The notes beneath the pieces were generated by a model, which searched no databases, had not been told where the DNA came from, and saw nothing but the letters and a program-made list of their open reading frames with translations. The position numbers were made by a program, and so were the translations under genes. This document shows positions 9,238 to 18,822 of a stretch of DNA of 64,000 nt, one piece after another (within the stretch, counting starts at the first letter, position 1; each line of letters starts with the position of its first letter). Source of the DNA: Microbacterium thalassium (GTDB taxonomy: Bacteria > Actinomycetota > Actinomycetes > Actinomycetales > Microbacteriaceae); assembly GCF_014208045.1 (NCBI RefSeq), contig NZ_JACHML010000001.1, positions 2,542,001 to 2,606,000 of the forward strand, given 5' to 3'.

Positions 9238-10283
9238 GAGAACACTCCCGTGACGAACGCCAGGATGAGAACGCCGACGAGCGCGAGGGCCAGCACGCCG
9301 GCCGTGATGGCGAGCACCATCATGAGGCGGCTGCCCTGCTCGGGCGTCGGCGGGCTGATGACCTCGCCGGCCGCCTTGGACGTGCTCACGGCCGAACTCG
9401 CCGCGATCGGGGTCGGGGACGAGTGCGCGGGGATCTCGCCGTCGACGAGAACCGCGTCGACCTCCTTGCCATCCGCGGTGCCGGTCGCGTGACCGGTGGA
9501 GCCCAGGCCGTCGGGCAGGTTGAACGTGCCGGTGACGATGACATCGCCGGCCGCGGTCACCGGGGCGGACAGCGGCGCCGCACTCGGGGTCTGAGACAGG
9601 ATCAGCGCGTTGGGCGTGCTCGACGAGCCCGACGACGACGGCGACAGCAGCTGATCGAACGACGGCGGCACGTCGGCGGCCGCTCCGCTCGCAGCCAGGG
9701 CCGAGCCCAGACGCGGGTTGACGGTCCGCTCGCCCGCCGGCTCCGGCTGAGGCTGCTGGGGCTGCACGATCGGCTCCGACGGCTCGCCGATGCCCAGGGC
9801 CGTGAACGGCTCGGTCTGCGGCGGGGCTTCGGGCGCGGGCTCCTCGGCGACGGCGAACGGCTGCTCGGGGGCGACGGCCGGCGCAGCGGGCTCGGCCGCG
9901 GGCGCCTGCGACGCGGGAGGGGCCGCGTTCGCCGCGGTGTGCGCGGCCGCGACCTCGGGCGTGATCACCGGGACCGAGGCGGTGCGGATTCGCTCCTGCT
10001 GGCGCGCCTGCCGGCGCGTGAGGGGCGCGACGCCGAGATCGACCGACGAGTCGGGGGCGGGAGGCTCGGCGATCGGCGCCGGGGACGCCGCGCGCGGCAG
10101 GGGCGGCACCGGGGGCACTGCCGGCGGGGTCGCCGCGGGGGCGGCCTCGGCGGCGGGGGCTTCTGGTTCGGCGGGCTCCTCGGTGGCGACCGCCGACACG
10201 ATGGGGGTCGCCCCCGTGTTGCGCAGCTCACGCAGCTGTTTGCGCGTGAGCGGAGGGCTCGCCGGCTGCTCGGGTGTGTTCAT
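9234..10283 (-). CDS. Tail-anchored low-complexity protein with LTR(K/R)Q motifs
   Basis: 349 aa protein of unknown function. The N-terminus carries [15 protein letters not shown] (about residues 10-25) and a related [15 protein letters not shown] about 90 residues later. Between and after them lies a long Ala/Pro/Glu-rich region that looks disordered. Near the C-terminus a hydrophobic helix ([28 protein letters not shown]) ends the protein, so it is probably a single-pass, tail-anchored membrane protein with a long cytoplasmic part. The ATG at 10283 forms an ATGA overlap with the nadD stop. The position between nadD and rsfS, where other actinobacteria also carry a membrane protein, suggests a conserved locus with a fast-evolving product. 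Confidence 0.6.
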   Translation of the reverse strand: MNTPEQPASPPLTRKQLRELRNTGATPIVSAVATEEPAEPEAPAAEAAPAATPPAVPPVPPLPRAASPAPIAEPPAPDSSVDLGVAPLTRRQARQQERIRTASVPVITPEVAAAHTAANAAPPASQAPAAEPAAPAVAPEQPFAVAEEPAPEAPPQTEPFTALGIGEPSEPIVQPQQPQPEPAGERTVNPRLGSALAASGAAADVPPSFDQLLSPSSSGSSSTPNALILSQTPSAAPLSAPVTAAGDVIVTGTFNLPDGLGSTGHATGTADGKEVDAVLVDGEIPAHSSPTPIAASSAVSTSKAAGEVISPPTPEQGSRLMMVLAITAGVLALALVGVLILAFVTGVFS

Positions 10284-10876
10284 TCCTTGCTCCGGTAGAG
10301 GTGATGCTTCGCAATGTATTGCACGACCCCGTCGGGAACCAGGTACCACACCGGGTGGCCCCGTTCCACACGGTCACGACAGTCCGTCGATGAGATCGCG
10401 AGTGCGGGGATCTCGAGTTGGCTCACGTCCTCGGTCGGGAGGCCTTCGGTGGTGAGCACGTGGCCCGGGCGTGAGACGGCCACGAAGTGGGCGAGATCCC
10501 ATAGTTCATCATGGTCTCTCCAACTGAGAATTTGCGCTATGGCGTCTGCACCGGTGATGAAGAAGAGCTCTGCGGTGGGTCTGCGACGCTTGAGATCGCG
10601 CAGCGTGTCGATCGTGTAGGTGTCGCCGGGACGGTCGATGTCCACTCTGCTGACGGTGAAGCGGGGGTTCGAGGCGGTCGCGATGACCGTCATGAGATAG
10701 CGGTCCTCGCTCGGCGAGACGTCCGCCTTCTGCCACGGCTTGCCGGTCGGGACGAACACGACTTCGTCGAGATCGAACGACTGCGCGACTTCACTGGCCG
10801 CGACGAGGTGTCCGTGATGGATCGGATCGAACGTCCCACCCATCACCCCGACCCTCGGGGCTCGCGTCGCGGCCAT
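10280..10876 (-). CDS. nadD: Nicotinate-nucleotide adenylyltransferase
   Basis: 198 aa. Adenylates nicotinate mononucleotide to deamido-NAD in the NAD pathway. The nucleotidyltransferase signature [12 protein letters not shown] starts at about residue 14, and the second conserved motif ISSTDCR (the ISSTxxR type) is near the C-terminus. Length matches the family. The ATG at 10876 is 8 bases downstream of the 74-aa gene, and its stop overlaps the next ATG, so it is translated within an operon running to rsfS. Confidence 0.97.
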   Translation of the reverse strand: MAATRAPRVGVMGGTFDPIHHGHLVAASEVAQSFDLDEVVFVPTGKPWQKADVSPSEDRYLMTVIATASNPRFTVSRVDIDRPGDTYTIDTLRDLKRRRPTAELFFITGADAIAQILSWRDHDELWDLAHFVAVSRPGHVLTTEGLPTEDVSQLEIPALAISSTDCRDRVERGHPVWYLVPDGVVQYIAKHHLYRSKE

Positions 10877-10884
10877 GCAGCGGC

Positions 10885-11109
10885 CTAGTGGCCGTGTCCT
10901 GCCTTCTCGATGTCGTTCGCGTGCGCCTTCGCGTACGCGTCCGCCTTGTGGGCGTGACGGTTGGCGACGTTGCGGTACGAGAGGGTCACCAGTGCGAGGG
11001 CCGCGAAAGCGACGACCGCCACGATGCCGTATCCCACGGTCTCCAGTGCGACGTTGCCGTGGTGCTCGGTCTCGGCCGCAGCGAGGGTGATGATCGTGGC
11101 GAGGGTCAT
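10885..11109 (-). CDS. Small single-pass membrane protein, unknown function
   Basis: 74 aa. One hydrophobic helix at about residues 25-43 ([20 protein letters not shown]) is preceded by a short outside segment with HH and followed by a His/Lys-rich tail ([26 protein letters not shown]). The His-rich end could bind metal, but that is speculation. It sits between proA and nadD on the same strand, a position where Microbacteriaceae genomes often have a small membrane protein. GC3 and the clean fit in the operon support it being a real gene. Confidence 0.6.
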   Translation of the reverse strand: MTLATIITLAAAETEHHGNVALETVGYGIVAVVAFAALALVTLSYRNVANRHAHKADAYAKAHANDIEKAGHGH

Positions 11110-11163
11110 TCCAACTCCGTTTCCGTCCGCCTCCGGCCGGAGGCGCTGGTTCAGTCTATTGCG

Positions 11164-12423
11164 TCAGGCGCGGACCTGCCCGGCACCCCGGGCGAGCCAC
11201 TTCGTGCTGGTGAGCTCGGCCAGGCCCATGGGCCCGCGCGCGTGGAGCTTCTGCGTCGAGATGCCGACCTCGGCGCCGAAGCCGAACTCGCCGCCGTCGG
11301 TGAACCGCGTCGAAGCGTTGGCCATCACGACCGCCGAGTCGACCTCGGCGAGGAAGCGCTCGGCCTCGACCGCGTCTTCGGTGATGATCGACTCGGTGTG
11401 GTGCGTCGAATACCGCCGGATGTGCTCCAGCGCCTCGTCGAGGTCGTCCACGACGCGGATCGCGATGTCGAGGCTCAGGTACTCCGTCGCCCAGTCGTCC
11501 TCGGTCGCCGGCACGACACCGTCGGCGAGAGCGGCGACGGTCTCGTCGCCGTGCACCGTGACGCCTGCTCCGTGGAGCGCCTCGACGACCGGCCGGACCA
11601 GGCGCTCGGCCGCCGAGCGCACCACGAGAACCGTCTCGACCGCGTTGCACACGCTCGGCCGCTGGGCCTTGGCGTTCGTCACGATGGCGCACGCCCGGTC
11701 GACGGGCGCGGAGTCGGCGAGCACGATGTGCACGACGCCCGCTCCGGTCTCGATGACGGGGACGAGGGACTCGGTCACCACGGTCTCGATCAGCTGGGCG
11801 CTGCCGCGCGGCACGAGGACGTCGACCAGTCCGCGCGCCTGCATCAGCTCACGCGCTCCGGCACGGCCGAACTCGTCGACGGTCTGGATCGCTTCGGGAT
11901 CGATCCCGCGCGTGCGCAGAGCGCCGCGCATCGCTTCGATCAGCGCCGCGTTCGTGCGCTCCGCGGCCGATCCCCCGCGCAGCACCACGGCGTTGCCCGA
12001 GCGCAGCGCGAGTGCCGCGATGTCGACCGTGACATTCGGCCGCGCCTCGTAGATCGAGCCGATGACGCCGAACGGCACCGCCACCTTCGTCAGCCGGAGT
12101 CCGTTCTCGAGCGTGCGTTCGTCGAGGACGCGCCCGACCGGATCGGGCAGCGCCGCGACATCGCGCACCGCGCTCGCGAGCCCCGCGACGCGCGGCGCGT
12201 CGAGCCGCAGTCGGTCCAGCAGCGCGTCCGAGAGGCCCGTCGTGCGGCCGCGCGCGAGATCCTCGGCGTTCGCGGCGACGACGTCGTCCGACGCGGCGTC
12301 GATCGCGTCCGCGATCGCCAGCAGCGCCCGTCGCTTGTCCTCGTCGCCGAGCAGCCCGATGCTGCGGGAGGCGTCCTTCGCGAGCTGCATGCGCTCGCGC
12401 GCGGTCGTCGCCGTCGTGATCAT
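11164..12423 (-). CDS. proA: Glutamate-5-semialdehyde dehydrogenase (gamma-glutamyl phosphate reductase)
   Basis: 419 aa. Reduces gamma-glutamyl phosphate to glutamate-5-semialdehyde with NADPH, second step of proline synthesis. Family blocks are VPFGVIGSIYEARPNVT, GNAVVLRGG, the catalytic Cys259 in AKAQRPSVCNAVET, and GFGAEVGISTQKLHARGPMGL at the C-terminus. The ATG at 12423 overlaps the proB TGA (ATGA), so proB and proA are translationally coupled; this favours channelling of the unstable phosphate intermediate. Full length. Confidence 0.97.
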   Translation of the reverse strand: MITTATTARERMQLAKDASRSIGLLGDEDKRRALLAIADAIDAASDDVVAANAEDLARGRTTGLSDALLDRLRLDAPRVAGLASAVRDVAALPDPVGRVLDERTLENGLRLTKVAVPFGVIGSIYEARPNVTVDIAALALRSGNAVVLRGGSAAERTNAALIEAMRGALRTRGIDPEAIQTVDEFGRAGARELMQARGLVDVLVPRGSAQLIETVVTESLVPVIETGAGVVHIVLADSAPVDRACAIVTNAKAQRPSVCNAVETVLVVRSAAERLVRPVVEALHGAGVTVHGDETVAALADGVVPATEDDWATEYLSLDIAIRVVDDLDEALEHIRRYSTHHTESIITEDAVEAERFLAEVDSAVVMANASTRFTDGGEFGFGAEVGISTQKLHARGPMGLAELTSTKWLARGAGQVRA

Positions 12424-13262
12424 CCGCCCAGTGTACCGGCGGCGGTGCGGACGGGCCCGGTGGCCGGAGGCGCCGACGGCTCGGGGTTCGGCGCGAACCA
12501 TGTGCCGATCTCGGACCCGGCCAGGGCGTGGTGGACGAGGTCCGCGCTCGTGACGAGCACTCCGGTTCCGGCGGCGGCCGCGAGGCGCGCGGCCGACACC
12601 TTGGTCGCCGCACCGCCCGTCCCGACCGAGTTGACCACCACGGAGCCGAACTCGAACCCGTGCAGGTCGTCGCCGTAGGCCACGTGCGGGATCGGAACGG
12701 CCCCGGGCTCGTCCGGCGGGCGCGTGTAGAGGCACTCGATGTCGCTGAGCAGCACCAGGGCGTCGGCGCCGATCAGCGTCGCCACGAGGGCTGCGAGGCG
12801 GTCGTTGTCGCCGAAGCGGATCTCGTGGGTCGCGACCGTGTCGTTCTCGTTCACGATCGGGAGGATCCGCAGGCCCAGGAGCCGCTCCATGGCGCGTCGC
12901 GCGTTCGAGCGGTGGGTGGGGTTCTCGAGATCGCCGGCGGTCAGCAGCACCTGCCCGGCCACGATGTGAAAGGAGCGCAGGGCCTGCTGATAGCGGTAGA
13001 CCAGCACGTTCTGCCCCACGGCGGCCGCCGCCTGCTGCGTCGCGAGGTCGCTCGGACGCTCGTCCAGCGAGAGGAACGGCATGCCGGTCGCGATCGCGCC
13101 GGACGACACGAGCACCACTTCCGTGCCGCGCCCGTGCGCGGTCGCGAGCGCCTCGACGAGCGATTCGATCCGCGACGCGTTGTCGCCGCTGATGGACGAC
13201 GAGCCGACCTTGACGACGACCCGTCGCGCCGCCGGGATGTCCGACCGCGTGTGCGCGCTCAC
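12420..13262 (-). CDS. proB: Glutamate 5-kinase without PUA domain
   Basis: 280 aa. Phosphorylates glutamate to gamma-glutamyl phosphate. The amino-acid-kinase fold is complete: [42 protein letters not shown] and [17 protein letters not shown]. coli ProB has about 367 residues because of a C-terminal PUA domain; here the protein ends soon after the kinase domain in a Pro/Ala-rich tail. The GTG at 13262 overlaps the obgE TGA (GTGA). Proline feedback probably still acts at the kinase domain, but the sequence alone does not show it. Confidence 0.96.
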   Translation of the reverse strand: MSAHTRSDIPAARRVVVKVGSSSISGDNASRIESLVEALATAHGRGTEVVLVSSGAIATGMPFLSLDERPSDLATQQAAAAVGQNVLVYRYQQALRSFHIVAGQVLLTAGDLENPTHRSNARRAMERLLGLRILPIVNENDTVATHEIRFGDNDRLAALVATLIGADALVLLSDIECLYTRPPDEPGAVPIPHVAYGDDLHGFEFGSVVVNSVGTGGAATKVSAARLAAAAGTGVLVTSADLVHHALAGSEIGTWFAPNPEPSAPPATGPVRTAAGTLGG

Positions 13263-14770
13263 TCCTCGTCTCCATCGCCGGCCGCGCTGCGCTCGGCGAT
13301 GCGCTCGGCTTCGAGCTCGGCACGAGCCTCCGCCTTGGCGCCCATGCGGTCGTGGTAGCGCTCGCGGCGCTCGGCCGTCGTGCGGCGCGTGTTCTGATCC
13401 AGCCGCGCATCGGTTCCGCGCGGCGCCGTCATGAGCTCGGCCGCGGACGTGAGCGCAGGCTGCCAGTCGAAGACGATCCCGTCGCCCTCGCCGATCACGA
13501 CCGTGGCGCCCGGGGTCGCGCCGGCGCGGAAGAGCTCGTCCTCGACGCCGAGCCGCTCCAGGCGATCGGCGAGGAATCCGACGGCCTCGTCGTTCTGGAA
13601 GTCGGTCTGGTGCACCCAGCGAACCGGCTTGTCGCCGAGGATCCGGTAGATGTTCCCGTAGGTGCCGCCTTCGACGCGCACCTGGAACTCCCGATCCGCA
13701 CCCTGGGGCCGGATGACGATGCGCTCAGGCTCGGCGGCCTCGACGGTGGCGGTGCGGTGCGTCTGCACGATCCCGGCGAGGGCGAAGGTCAGCTCGCGCA
13801 GTCCCTCGTGGCTCACGGTGGAGATCTCGAGCACGCGGAATCCGCGCGCCTCCAGGTCGGGGCGGACGAGTTCGGCCAGGTCCCGGGCCTCGGGCACGTC
13901 GATCTTGTTCAGGACGACCAGGGTCGGCCGCTCGGTGAGGGGGATCTGCCCCTCCGGCACCGGGTAGGCCTCCAGCTCGCCGAGGATGACGTCGAGGTCC
14001 GACAGCGGGTCGCGACCGGGCTCGAGCGTGGCGCAGTCGAGGACGTGCACGAGGGCGGTGCAGCGTTCGACGTGCCGCAGGAACTCCAGGCCCAGGCCCT
14101 TGCCCTCGCTCGCGCCCTCGATGAGGCCGGGAACGTCCGCGATCGTGAAGCGGACCTCGCCCGCCTGCACGACACCGAGGTTGGGGTGCAGCGTCGTGAA
14201 CGGATAGTCGGCGATCTTCGGGCGCGCCGCCGAGACCGCGGCGATGAGGCTGGACTTGCCGGCGGAGGGGTATCCGACGAGCGCCACGTCGGCGACGGTC
14301 TTCAGCTCCAGCAGGACGTCGCCCTCCCAGCCGGGCGTCCCCAGCAGCGCGAAGCCGGGGGCCTTGCGCTTGGGCGACGCCAGCGCGGCGTTGCCGAGCC
14401 CGCCCTGGCCGCCCGGGGCGGCGACGAAGCGCATGCCGGGGCGGATCATGTCGACGAGCACGTCGCCGCTGCCGTCCTTCACGACGGTGCCGACCGGCAC
14501 CGGAAGCTCGATCGGCTCGCCCGCCGCACCGGACCGGTTGTCGCCCATGCCGAAGCCGCCGTTGCCGGCGTTGCGGTGCGGCGAATGGTGATACGACAGG
14601 AGGGTCGTCACCTGGGGATCGGCCACGAGGACGATGTCGCCGCCGTTGCCGCCGTTCCCGCCGTCGGGGCCGGCCAGGGGCTTGAACTTCTCGCGACGGA
14701 CCGACACGCAGCCGTTGCCCCCCTTGCCGGCGCGCAGGTGGAGCGTCACGCGATCGACGAACGTGACCAT
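13259..14770 (-). CDS. obgE: GTPase Obg/CgtA
   Basis: 503 aa ribosome-associated GTPase involved in 50S assembly and stringent-response signalling. Domain order is an N-terminal Gly-rich Obg fold ([14 protein letters not shown], then many NGG repeats, about 1-158), a G domain with P-loop GYPSAGKSS at 166-174 and NKID, then the C-terminal OCT domain ([20 protein letters not shown]) found in Gram-positive Obg proteins, and a charged tail. The upstream gap holds two hairpins after rpmA. It heads the tightly overlapping obgE-proB-proA segment. Confidence 0.97.
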   Translation of the reverse strand: MVTFVDRVTLHLRAGKGGNGCVSVRREKFKPLAGPDGGNGGNGGDIVLVADPQVTTLLSYHHSPHRNAGNGGFGMGDNRSGAAGEPIELPVPVGTVVKDGSGDVLVDMIRPGMRFVAAPGGQGGLGNAALASPKRKAPGFALLGTPGWEGDVLLELKTVADVALVGYPSAGKSSLIAAVSAARPKIADYPFTTLHPNLGVVQAGEVRFTIADVPGLIEGASEGKGLGLEFLRHVERCTALVHVLDCATLEPGRDPLSDLDVILGELEAYPVPEGQIPLTERPTLVVLNKIDVPEARDLAELVRPDLEARGFRVLEISTVSHEGLRELTFALAGIVQTHRTATVEAAEPERIVIRPQGADREFQVRVEGGTYGNIYRILGDKPVRWVHQTDFQNDEAVGFLADRLERLGVEDELFRAGATPGATVVIGEGDGIVFDWQPALTSAAELMTAPRGTDARLDQNTRRTTAERRERYHDRMGAKAEARAELEAERIAERSAAGDGDEE

Positions 14771-14796
14771 TCGATCCCCCTCAGATCTGGGTGATC

Positions 14797-14849
14797 CCCA
14801 GGGTAAAGGGCCCTGGGGTAAAGGGAAGGGGCGGGCCGAAGCCCGCCCC
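14797..14849 (-). terminator. Two tandem hairpins between rpmA and obgE
   Basis: Reading on the minus strand after rpmA: first a 9-bp stem with 4-base loop (14828-14849, GGGGCGGGC/GCCCGCCCC) followed by CTTCCCTTTACC, then an 8-bp stem with 7-base loop (14797-14819, CCCCAGGG/CCCTGGGG). The pair could end most ribosomal-protein transcripts while letting some read into obgE. This is inferred from structure only. Confidence 0.5.
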
Positions 14850-14878
14850 CTCCTGAAGAGTTATGTGAGTTGCGTGGA

Positions 14879-15136
14879 TTACTCCGCCGCCGCCACGATG
14901 TTGACGACCTTGCGGCCGCCCTTCGTGCCGAACTCGACCGAGCCCGCCGCGAGGGCGAACAGCGTGTCGTCGCCACCGCGGCCGACGTTCGCGCCCGGGT
15001 GGAAGTGGGTGCCGCGCTGGCGGACGATGATCTCGCCGGCGTTGACGACCTCGCCACCGAAGCGCTTGACGCCGAGGCGCTGTGCGTTGGAGTCACGACC
15101 GTTGCGGGTGGAGCTTGCGCCCTTCTTGTGTGCCAT
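14879..15136 (-). CDS. rpmA: 50S ribosomal protein L27
   Basis: 85 aa, full length. It begins [20 protein letters not shown] with the usual short N-terminus and no cleavable Firmicutes-type leader, and continues with the L27 core ([22 protein letters not shown]). The N-terminal tail reaches the peptidyl-transferase centre. It lies 18 bases downstream of rplU with which it is cotranscribed. Confidence 0.98.
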   Translation of the reverse strand: MAHKKGASSTRNGRDSNAQRLGVKRFGGEVVNAGEIIVRQRGTHFHPGANVGRGGDDTLFALAAGSVEFGTKGGRKVVNIVAAAE

Positions 15137-15154
15137 CTCTGCGTCTCTCCTGGC

Positions 15155-15463
15155 TTACTTGATGCCGGTGACCTTGACGCGCGTGAGGTCCTGGCGGTGG
15201 CCCTGGCGCTTCTTGTAGCCGGTCTTGTTCTTGAACTTCTGGATCACGATCTTCGGGCCGCGCTCCTCACCGAGGACCTCGGCCGTGACGGTGACCTTCG
15301 CGAGCTTGTCCGCGTCGGTCGTCACGGCGTCGCCGTCGACGAGCAGCACCGCGGGGAGCTCGATGTTGTCGCCGATCTTCGCCTGCTGGCGGTCGAGGAC
15401 GACGATCGAGCCGACCTCGACCTTCTCCTGACGGCCGCCGGCGCGCACAACTGCGTAAACCAC
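15155..15463 (-). CDS. rplU: 50S ribosomal protein L21
   Basis: 102 aa. The GTG at 15463 gives [19 protein letters not shown], the normal L21 N-terminus, with AAGG six bases upstream; the reading frame stays open further upstream but that part is untranslated leader. The [19 protein letters not shown]-terminus is typical. It is the first gene of the rplU-rpmA-obgE-proBA block. Confidence 0.97.
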   Translation of the reverse strand: MVYAVVRAGGRQEKVEVGSIVVLDRQQAKIGDNIELPAVLLVDGDAVTTDADKLAKVTVTAEVLGEERGPKIVIQKFKNKTGYKKRQGHRQDLTRVKVTGIK

Positions 15464-15619
15464 TTCACACCTTGTTTCTTCTGGGGAGGAGCGCACGGCT
15501 CCGTTTGTCTTTGCGAGACTCTGCTCTTGCGAGGCTGGGAAGTCTTGTGGTGCGGATGCAACCCGCGGGCTGCGGGGCTTGCCGGAACACGGTCAGGCCT
15601 GTGACACGTGACGCACCAA
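15464..15619 (-). promoter_or_regulatory. Long untranslated leader of rplU
   Basis: About 156 bases separate the predicted transcription start from the rplU GTG. The segment is rich in short inverted words (for example GCAAGCCCCGCAGCCCGCGGG and GCAAGAG...CTCGCAAAG) and contains no plausible gene. Leaders of ribosomal-protein operons often bind one of their products for autogenous control; I infer such a role here from length and position only. Confidence 0.4.
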
Positions 15620-15625
15620 AGGTCG

Positions 15626-15654
15626 AGTTTACCGGATGCCGCGACGAGAGGCAA
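15626..15654 (-). promoter_or_regulatory. Predicted sigma-A-type promoter of rplU operon
   Basis: On the minus strand TTGCCT (15654-15649), a 17-base spacer, then TAAACT (15631-15626). This is the best matched -35/-10 pair I found in the window, and it lies upstream of the ribosomal-protein block. Confidence 0.55.
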
Positions 15655-15700
15655 AAGCGTCCGGGCGGCGTGTCGCATCGGTCGTTCTAGGATCACTCAC

Positions 15701-15985
15701 GTGGTGATCCTCATCGACGAAGCGCGCTGGCCGGCGCACGGCCGGCTGTGGTCGCACCTGGTCAGCGACAGCGACCTCGCCGAGCTGCACGCGTTCGCGG
15801 AGGCGAACGGCATCCCCCGCCGAGGATTCGACCTCGACCACTACGACGTGCCCGACACCGCCTACGAACGGCTGATCGCAGCCGGCGCGCAGCCGGTGTC
15901 GGGGCACGAGCTCGTCAGACGCCTTCTGGCCTCGGGCCTGCGCGTGACCGCGCGCGAGCGGCGCGCGGGCCTCCGGGGCCGCTGA
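15701..15985 (+). CDS. DUF4031 domain protein
   Basis: 94 aa protein of a small actinobacterial family of unknown function. The conserved pattern is visible throughout: ILIDEARWPAHGRLWSHLVSD, then LHAFAEANGIPRRGFDLDHYDVP, then LIAAGAQPVSGHELVRRLLASGLRV. The GTG at 15701 lies 7 bases after TAGGAT (15688-15693), so it is probably leaderless; a GTG one codon on is an alternative. Its TGA and the rne stop (opposite strand) sit in one palindrome, CTGAGGACCTCAG. Confidence 0.8.
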   Translation: MVILIDEARWPAHGRLWSHLVSDSDLAELHAFAEANGIPRRGFDLDHYDVPDTAYERLIAAGAQPVSGHELVRRLLASGLRVTARERRAGLRGR

Positions 15986-15990
15986 GGACC

Positions 15991-18522
15991 TCAGTCCTCG
16001 TCGGTCGTGGGAGGCACGGGGGTGCCCGTGAGCGCGGCGGTCGTGACACGGCGGCGCGAGCGCCCCTGCCCCGGCGCCTTCGGCTCGGGGAGCGAGCTGA
16101 GAACCGAGTCCAGCAGCAGGTCCGTCTCGGTCTTCGGCGCCTTCTGCGCGCTCTCCTGACGCTTCTTGCGCTTCTTGGGCCGGTCCGACTTGCGCGGCTC
16201 CGCGGGCGTCTCCTCGACCGGGGCGACGGCCGCCTGCTCGTCGGCCGGGACCTCGTCGTGGTGGTGGATCGTCGACGCGGCGATCTGGGCGAGGGCGGAC
16301 TTCACGCCCTCGGTGATCACATGCGTCCCGCCGCCGTTGCCGTTGGCGGGCGCGGGAGCCTGGTTCGACGATCCGCGGCTGCGGCGCGAGGACTGCCCGC
16401 CGGAGGGACGGTGCTTCACGACGGGATCGTGGTGGACGATGATGCCGCGCCCCGCACACACCTCGCAGGGCTCGCTGAAGGTCTCGAGCAGCCCGAGCCC
16501 GAGCTTCTTGCGCGTCATCTGCACCAGGCCGAGCGAGGTGACCTCGGCGACCTGGTGCTTGGTGCGGTCGCGGCTCAGGCATTCGACGAGGCGCCGGAGC
16601 ACCAGGTCCCGGTTGGACTCGAGCACCATGTCGATGAAGTCCACGACGATGATGCCGCCGATGTCGCGCAGGCGGAGCTGACGGACGATCTCCTCGGCCG
16701 CCTCGAGGTTGTTCTTCGTGACGGTCTCTTCGAGGTTGCCGCCCGAGCCGACGAACTTGCCGGTGTTGACGTCGATGACCGTCATCGCCTCGGTGCGGTC
16801 GATGACGAGTGATCCGCCCGAGGGCAGCCACACCTTGCGGTCGAGCGCCTTCTCGATCTGCTCCGTGATGCGGAACTCGTCGAACGGGTCGTGGTCGCCC
16901 TCGTAGGCCTCGACGCGGTCGAGCAGGTCGGGCGCGACCGACTCGAGGTACTTCGTGATCGTGTGGTGGGCGTCCTCGCCCTGGATCAGCATCTTCGCGA
17001 AGTCCTCGTTGAAGACGTCGCGGACGATCTTCACCAGCAGGTCGGGCTCGGAGTGCAGCAGCGCAGGGGCCTGCATCGACTGCACCTGCTTGCCGATGTG
17101 ATCCCACTGCGTCGTCAGACGCTGCACGTCACGGGTCAGCTGCTCCTCGGTGGCGCCCTCGGCGGCCGTGCGCACGATGGTGCCGCTGGACTCCGGGAGC
17201 ACCTCCTTGAGGATCTTCTTGAGCCGTGCACGCTCGGTGTCGGGGAGCTTGCGCGAGATCCCGTTCATCGAACCGTTCGGCACGTACACCAGGTAGCGGC
17301 CGGGAAGCGAGATCTGGCTGGTCAGACGCGCGCCCTTGTGGCCCACCGGGTCCTTCGTGACCTGGACGAGCACCTTGTCGCCGCTCTTGAGCGCCAGTTC
17401 GATCCGACGCGGCTGGTTGCCGGTCTCGGCGGCGTCCCAGTCGACCTCACCGGAGTACAGCACGGCGTTGCGTCCGCGGCCGATGTCGACGAACGCGGCC
17501 TCCATGCTCGGCAGGACGTTCTGCACGCGACCGAGGTAGACGTTCCCGATGAGGGAGGCCTCCTGGCTGCGCGCGACGTAGTGCTCGACGAGGACGTTGT
17601 CCTCGAGGACGGCGATCTGGATGCGCCCGTTCTTGGAGCGGACCACCATGACGCGGTCGACCGCCTCGCGGCGCGCGAGGAACTCGGCCTCGGTCACGAC
17701 CGTTCGGCGCCGGCCCGCCTCGCGGCCGTCGCGGCGACGCTGCTTCTTCGCCTCGAGTCGCGTGGAGCCCTTGATGCGCTGCGGCTCGGTGATGACCTCG
17801 ACCGCGCGCTGGCGCGACGGGCCCTCGCCCTTGTCGCTCTGCTCCCCCGCGTTCGATCCGCCGCGGCGACGTCCGCGCCGGCGCGAGCTCGAGCCCGATC
17901 CGGATCCGGATCCCGAGGACGACTCCTGCTCCTCGGACGGTCGTGCGGCACCCGGACGCGCGGGCAGGACCGTGATCTCGGGCGCGTAGAAGTGCAGACT
18001 CGTCGACACCTGCGACACGAACACCTCGGGAAGGAGTCCGAGGCTCGCAGCCGTGGCAGGCGAGGTCTCGGTCTCGGTCTCGGCGGGCGACCCGCTCTCG
18101 GGGGAATCCTTCTCGTCCGCCACGGCGGGCTTCTCACCGTGCTCCGCGGACGGCGCGGCCGGCCCCGTGACCTCGGCGGCCTGCGCGGTCTGCTCCGCGG
18201 CCTCGGCCGCCTGGGCCGTCTGCTCCGCGGCCTCGTCGCCCGACGGCGCGGCCGGCTCGGCGGAAGCGGCGGCCGGCTCGGCGGTCTCCGCCGCGTCCGC
18301 GGCCTGCGCCTCGGCGACCTCGTCCGGCACGACGGCCTGCTCGGCCGCGTGCGGCTGCTCGGCCCCGGTGTCGGGAGCGGACTCCGTGACGACCGCGTCC
18401 GCGGGAGGAGCGACCTCTGCCGCCGGCGCAGCGTCCTGCTGCGGGGCGTCGTCCGCTACAGCGGGAGCCTCCAGCGGGGTCGCGTTCTCGGGGTGGTCGT
18501 TGTCATTGTGCTCATCGGCCAT
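15991..18522 (-). CDS. rne: Ribonuclease E/G family protein
   Basis: 843 aa endoribonuclease for mRNA decay and rRNA processing. Residues 1-270 or so are an acidic, Ala/Glu/Pro-rich extension with duplicated EQTAQAAEAA units. The catalytic part starts with the S1 RNA-binding region (IGNVYLGRVQNVLPSMEAAF, VDIGRGRNA near 344), then the 5' sensor and DNase I-like region (IDVNTGKFVGSG, GGIIVVDFIDM), and the zinc-link C686EVC689AGRG. A basic, low-complexity tail (KSDRPKKRKKRQ) follows, which fits a scaffold or RNA-binding role. The ATG at 18522 has GGGAG ten bases upstream. Symbol rne is used although rng is also possible for the catalytic core. Confidence 0.93.
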   Translation of the reverse strand: MADEHNDNDHPENATPLEAPAVADDAPQQDAAPAAEVAPPADAVVTESAPDTGAEQPHAAEQAVVPDEVAEAQAADAAETAEPAAASAEPAAPSGDEAAEQTAQAAEAAEQTAQAAEVTGPAAPSAEHGEKPAVADEKDSPESGSPAETETETSPATAASLGLLPEVFVSQVSTSLHFYAPEITVLPARPGAARPSEEQESSSGSGSGSGSSSRRRGRRRGGSNAGEQSDKGEGPSRQRAVEVITEPQRIKGSTRLEAKKQRRRDGREAGRRRTVVTEAEFLARREAVDRVMVVRSKNGRIQIAVLEDNVLVEHYVARSQEASLIGNVYLGRVQNVLPSMEAAFVDIGRGRNAVLYSGEVDWDAAETGNQPRRIELALKSGDKVLVQVTKDPVGHKGARLTSQISLPGRYLVYVPNGSMNGISRKLPDTERARLKKILKEVLPESSGTIVRTAAEGATEEQLTRDVQRLTTQWDHIGKQVQSMQAPALLHSEPDLLVKIVRDVFNEDFAKMLIQGEDAHHTITKYLESVAPDLLDRVEAYEGDHDPFDEFRITEQIEKALDRKVWLPSGGSLVIDRTEAMTVIDVNTGKFVGSGGNLEETVTKNNLEAAEEIVRQLRLRDIGGIIVVDFIDMVLESNRDLVLRRLVECLSRDRTKHQVAEVTSLGLVQMTRKKLGLGLLETFSEPCEVCAGRGIIVHHDPVVKHRPSGGQSSRRSRGSSNQAPAPANGNGGGTHVITEGVKSALAQIAASTIHHHDEVPADEQAAVAPVEETPAEPRKSDRPKKRKKRQESAQKAPKTETDLLLDSVLSSLPEPKAPGQGRSRRRVTTAALTGTPVPPTTDED
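18173..18232 (-). repeat. Tandem 2 x 30-bp repeat in the rne N-terminal extension
   Basis: Two adjacent 30-base units (18173-18202 and 18203-18232) match at 27 of 30 positions. They encode repeated EQTAQAAEAA-type peptides, so the acidic extension appears to have grown by in-frame duplication. Confidence 0.7.
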
Positions 18523-18822
18523 CACTGGCTTACTCCCTGCGGGCGCACCGCGCGTCGCCCGGCGAAATCTCGTGCGGCGCCGCACCTGCGGTGCCGCGAA
18601 CTCACTCGGTTTGCAGATGGTCCCGGCTCATGCGGCGGGGGGCCGACCTGCGCGGGCGCTCGTCGCCCGAAAGTCTTGGGTGGTCGGTGGCGGCGCGGCC
18701 GTCACCGGTCAGCGACCATTATCGCACTTTCGGCGGGCGATTGCCCGTGGCGCCACGATCGGTGTCGTTCACCGGCCGCCGCAGGGGCCTCGGACGCCGT
18801 CGGCGATGGAAGAATCGGACGC
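18523..18822. other. 300-base divergent intergenic region between rne and the VKOR gene
   Basis: No gene is supported here. On the rne side a GATAAT hexamer (18718-18723, minus strand) could be a -10, giving a leader of about 190 bases with a GC-rich hairpin near CGGCACCGCAGGTGCGG. RNase E mRNAs in other bacteria are autoregulated through long leaders; that is only an analogy here. On the VKOR side AAGAAT lies 7 bases before the ATG. Confidence 0.45.
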
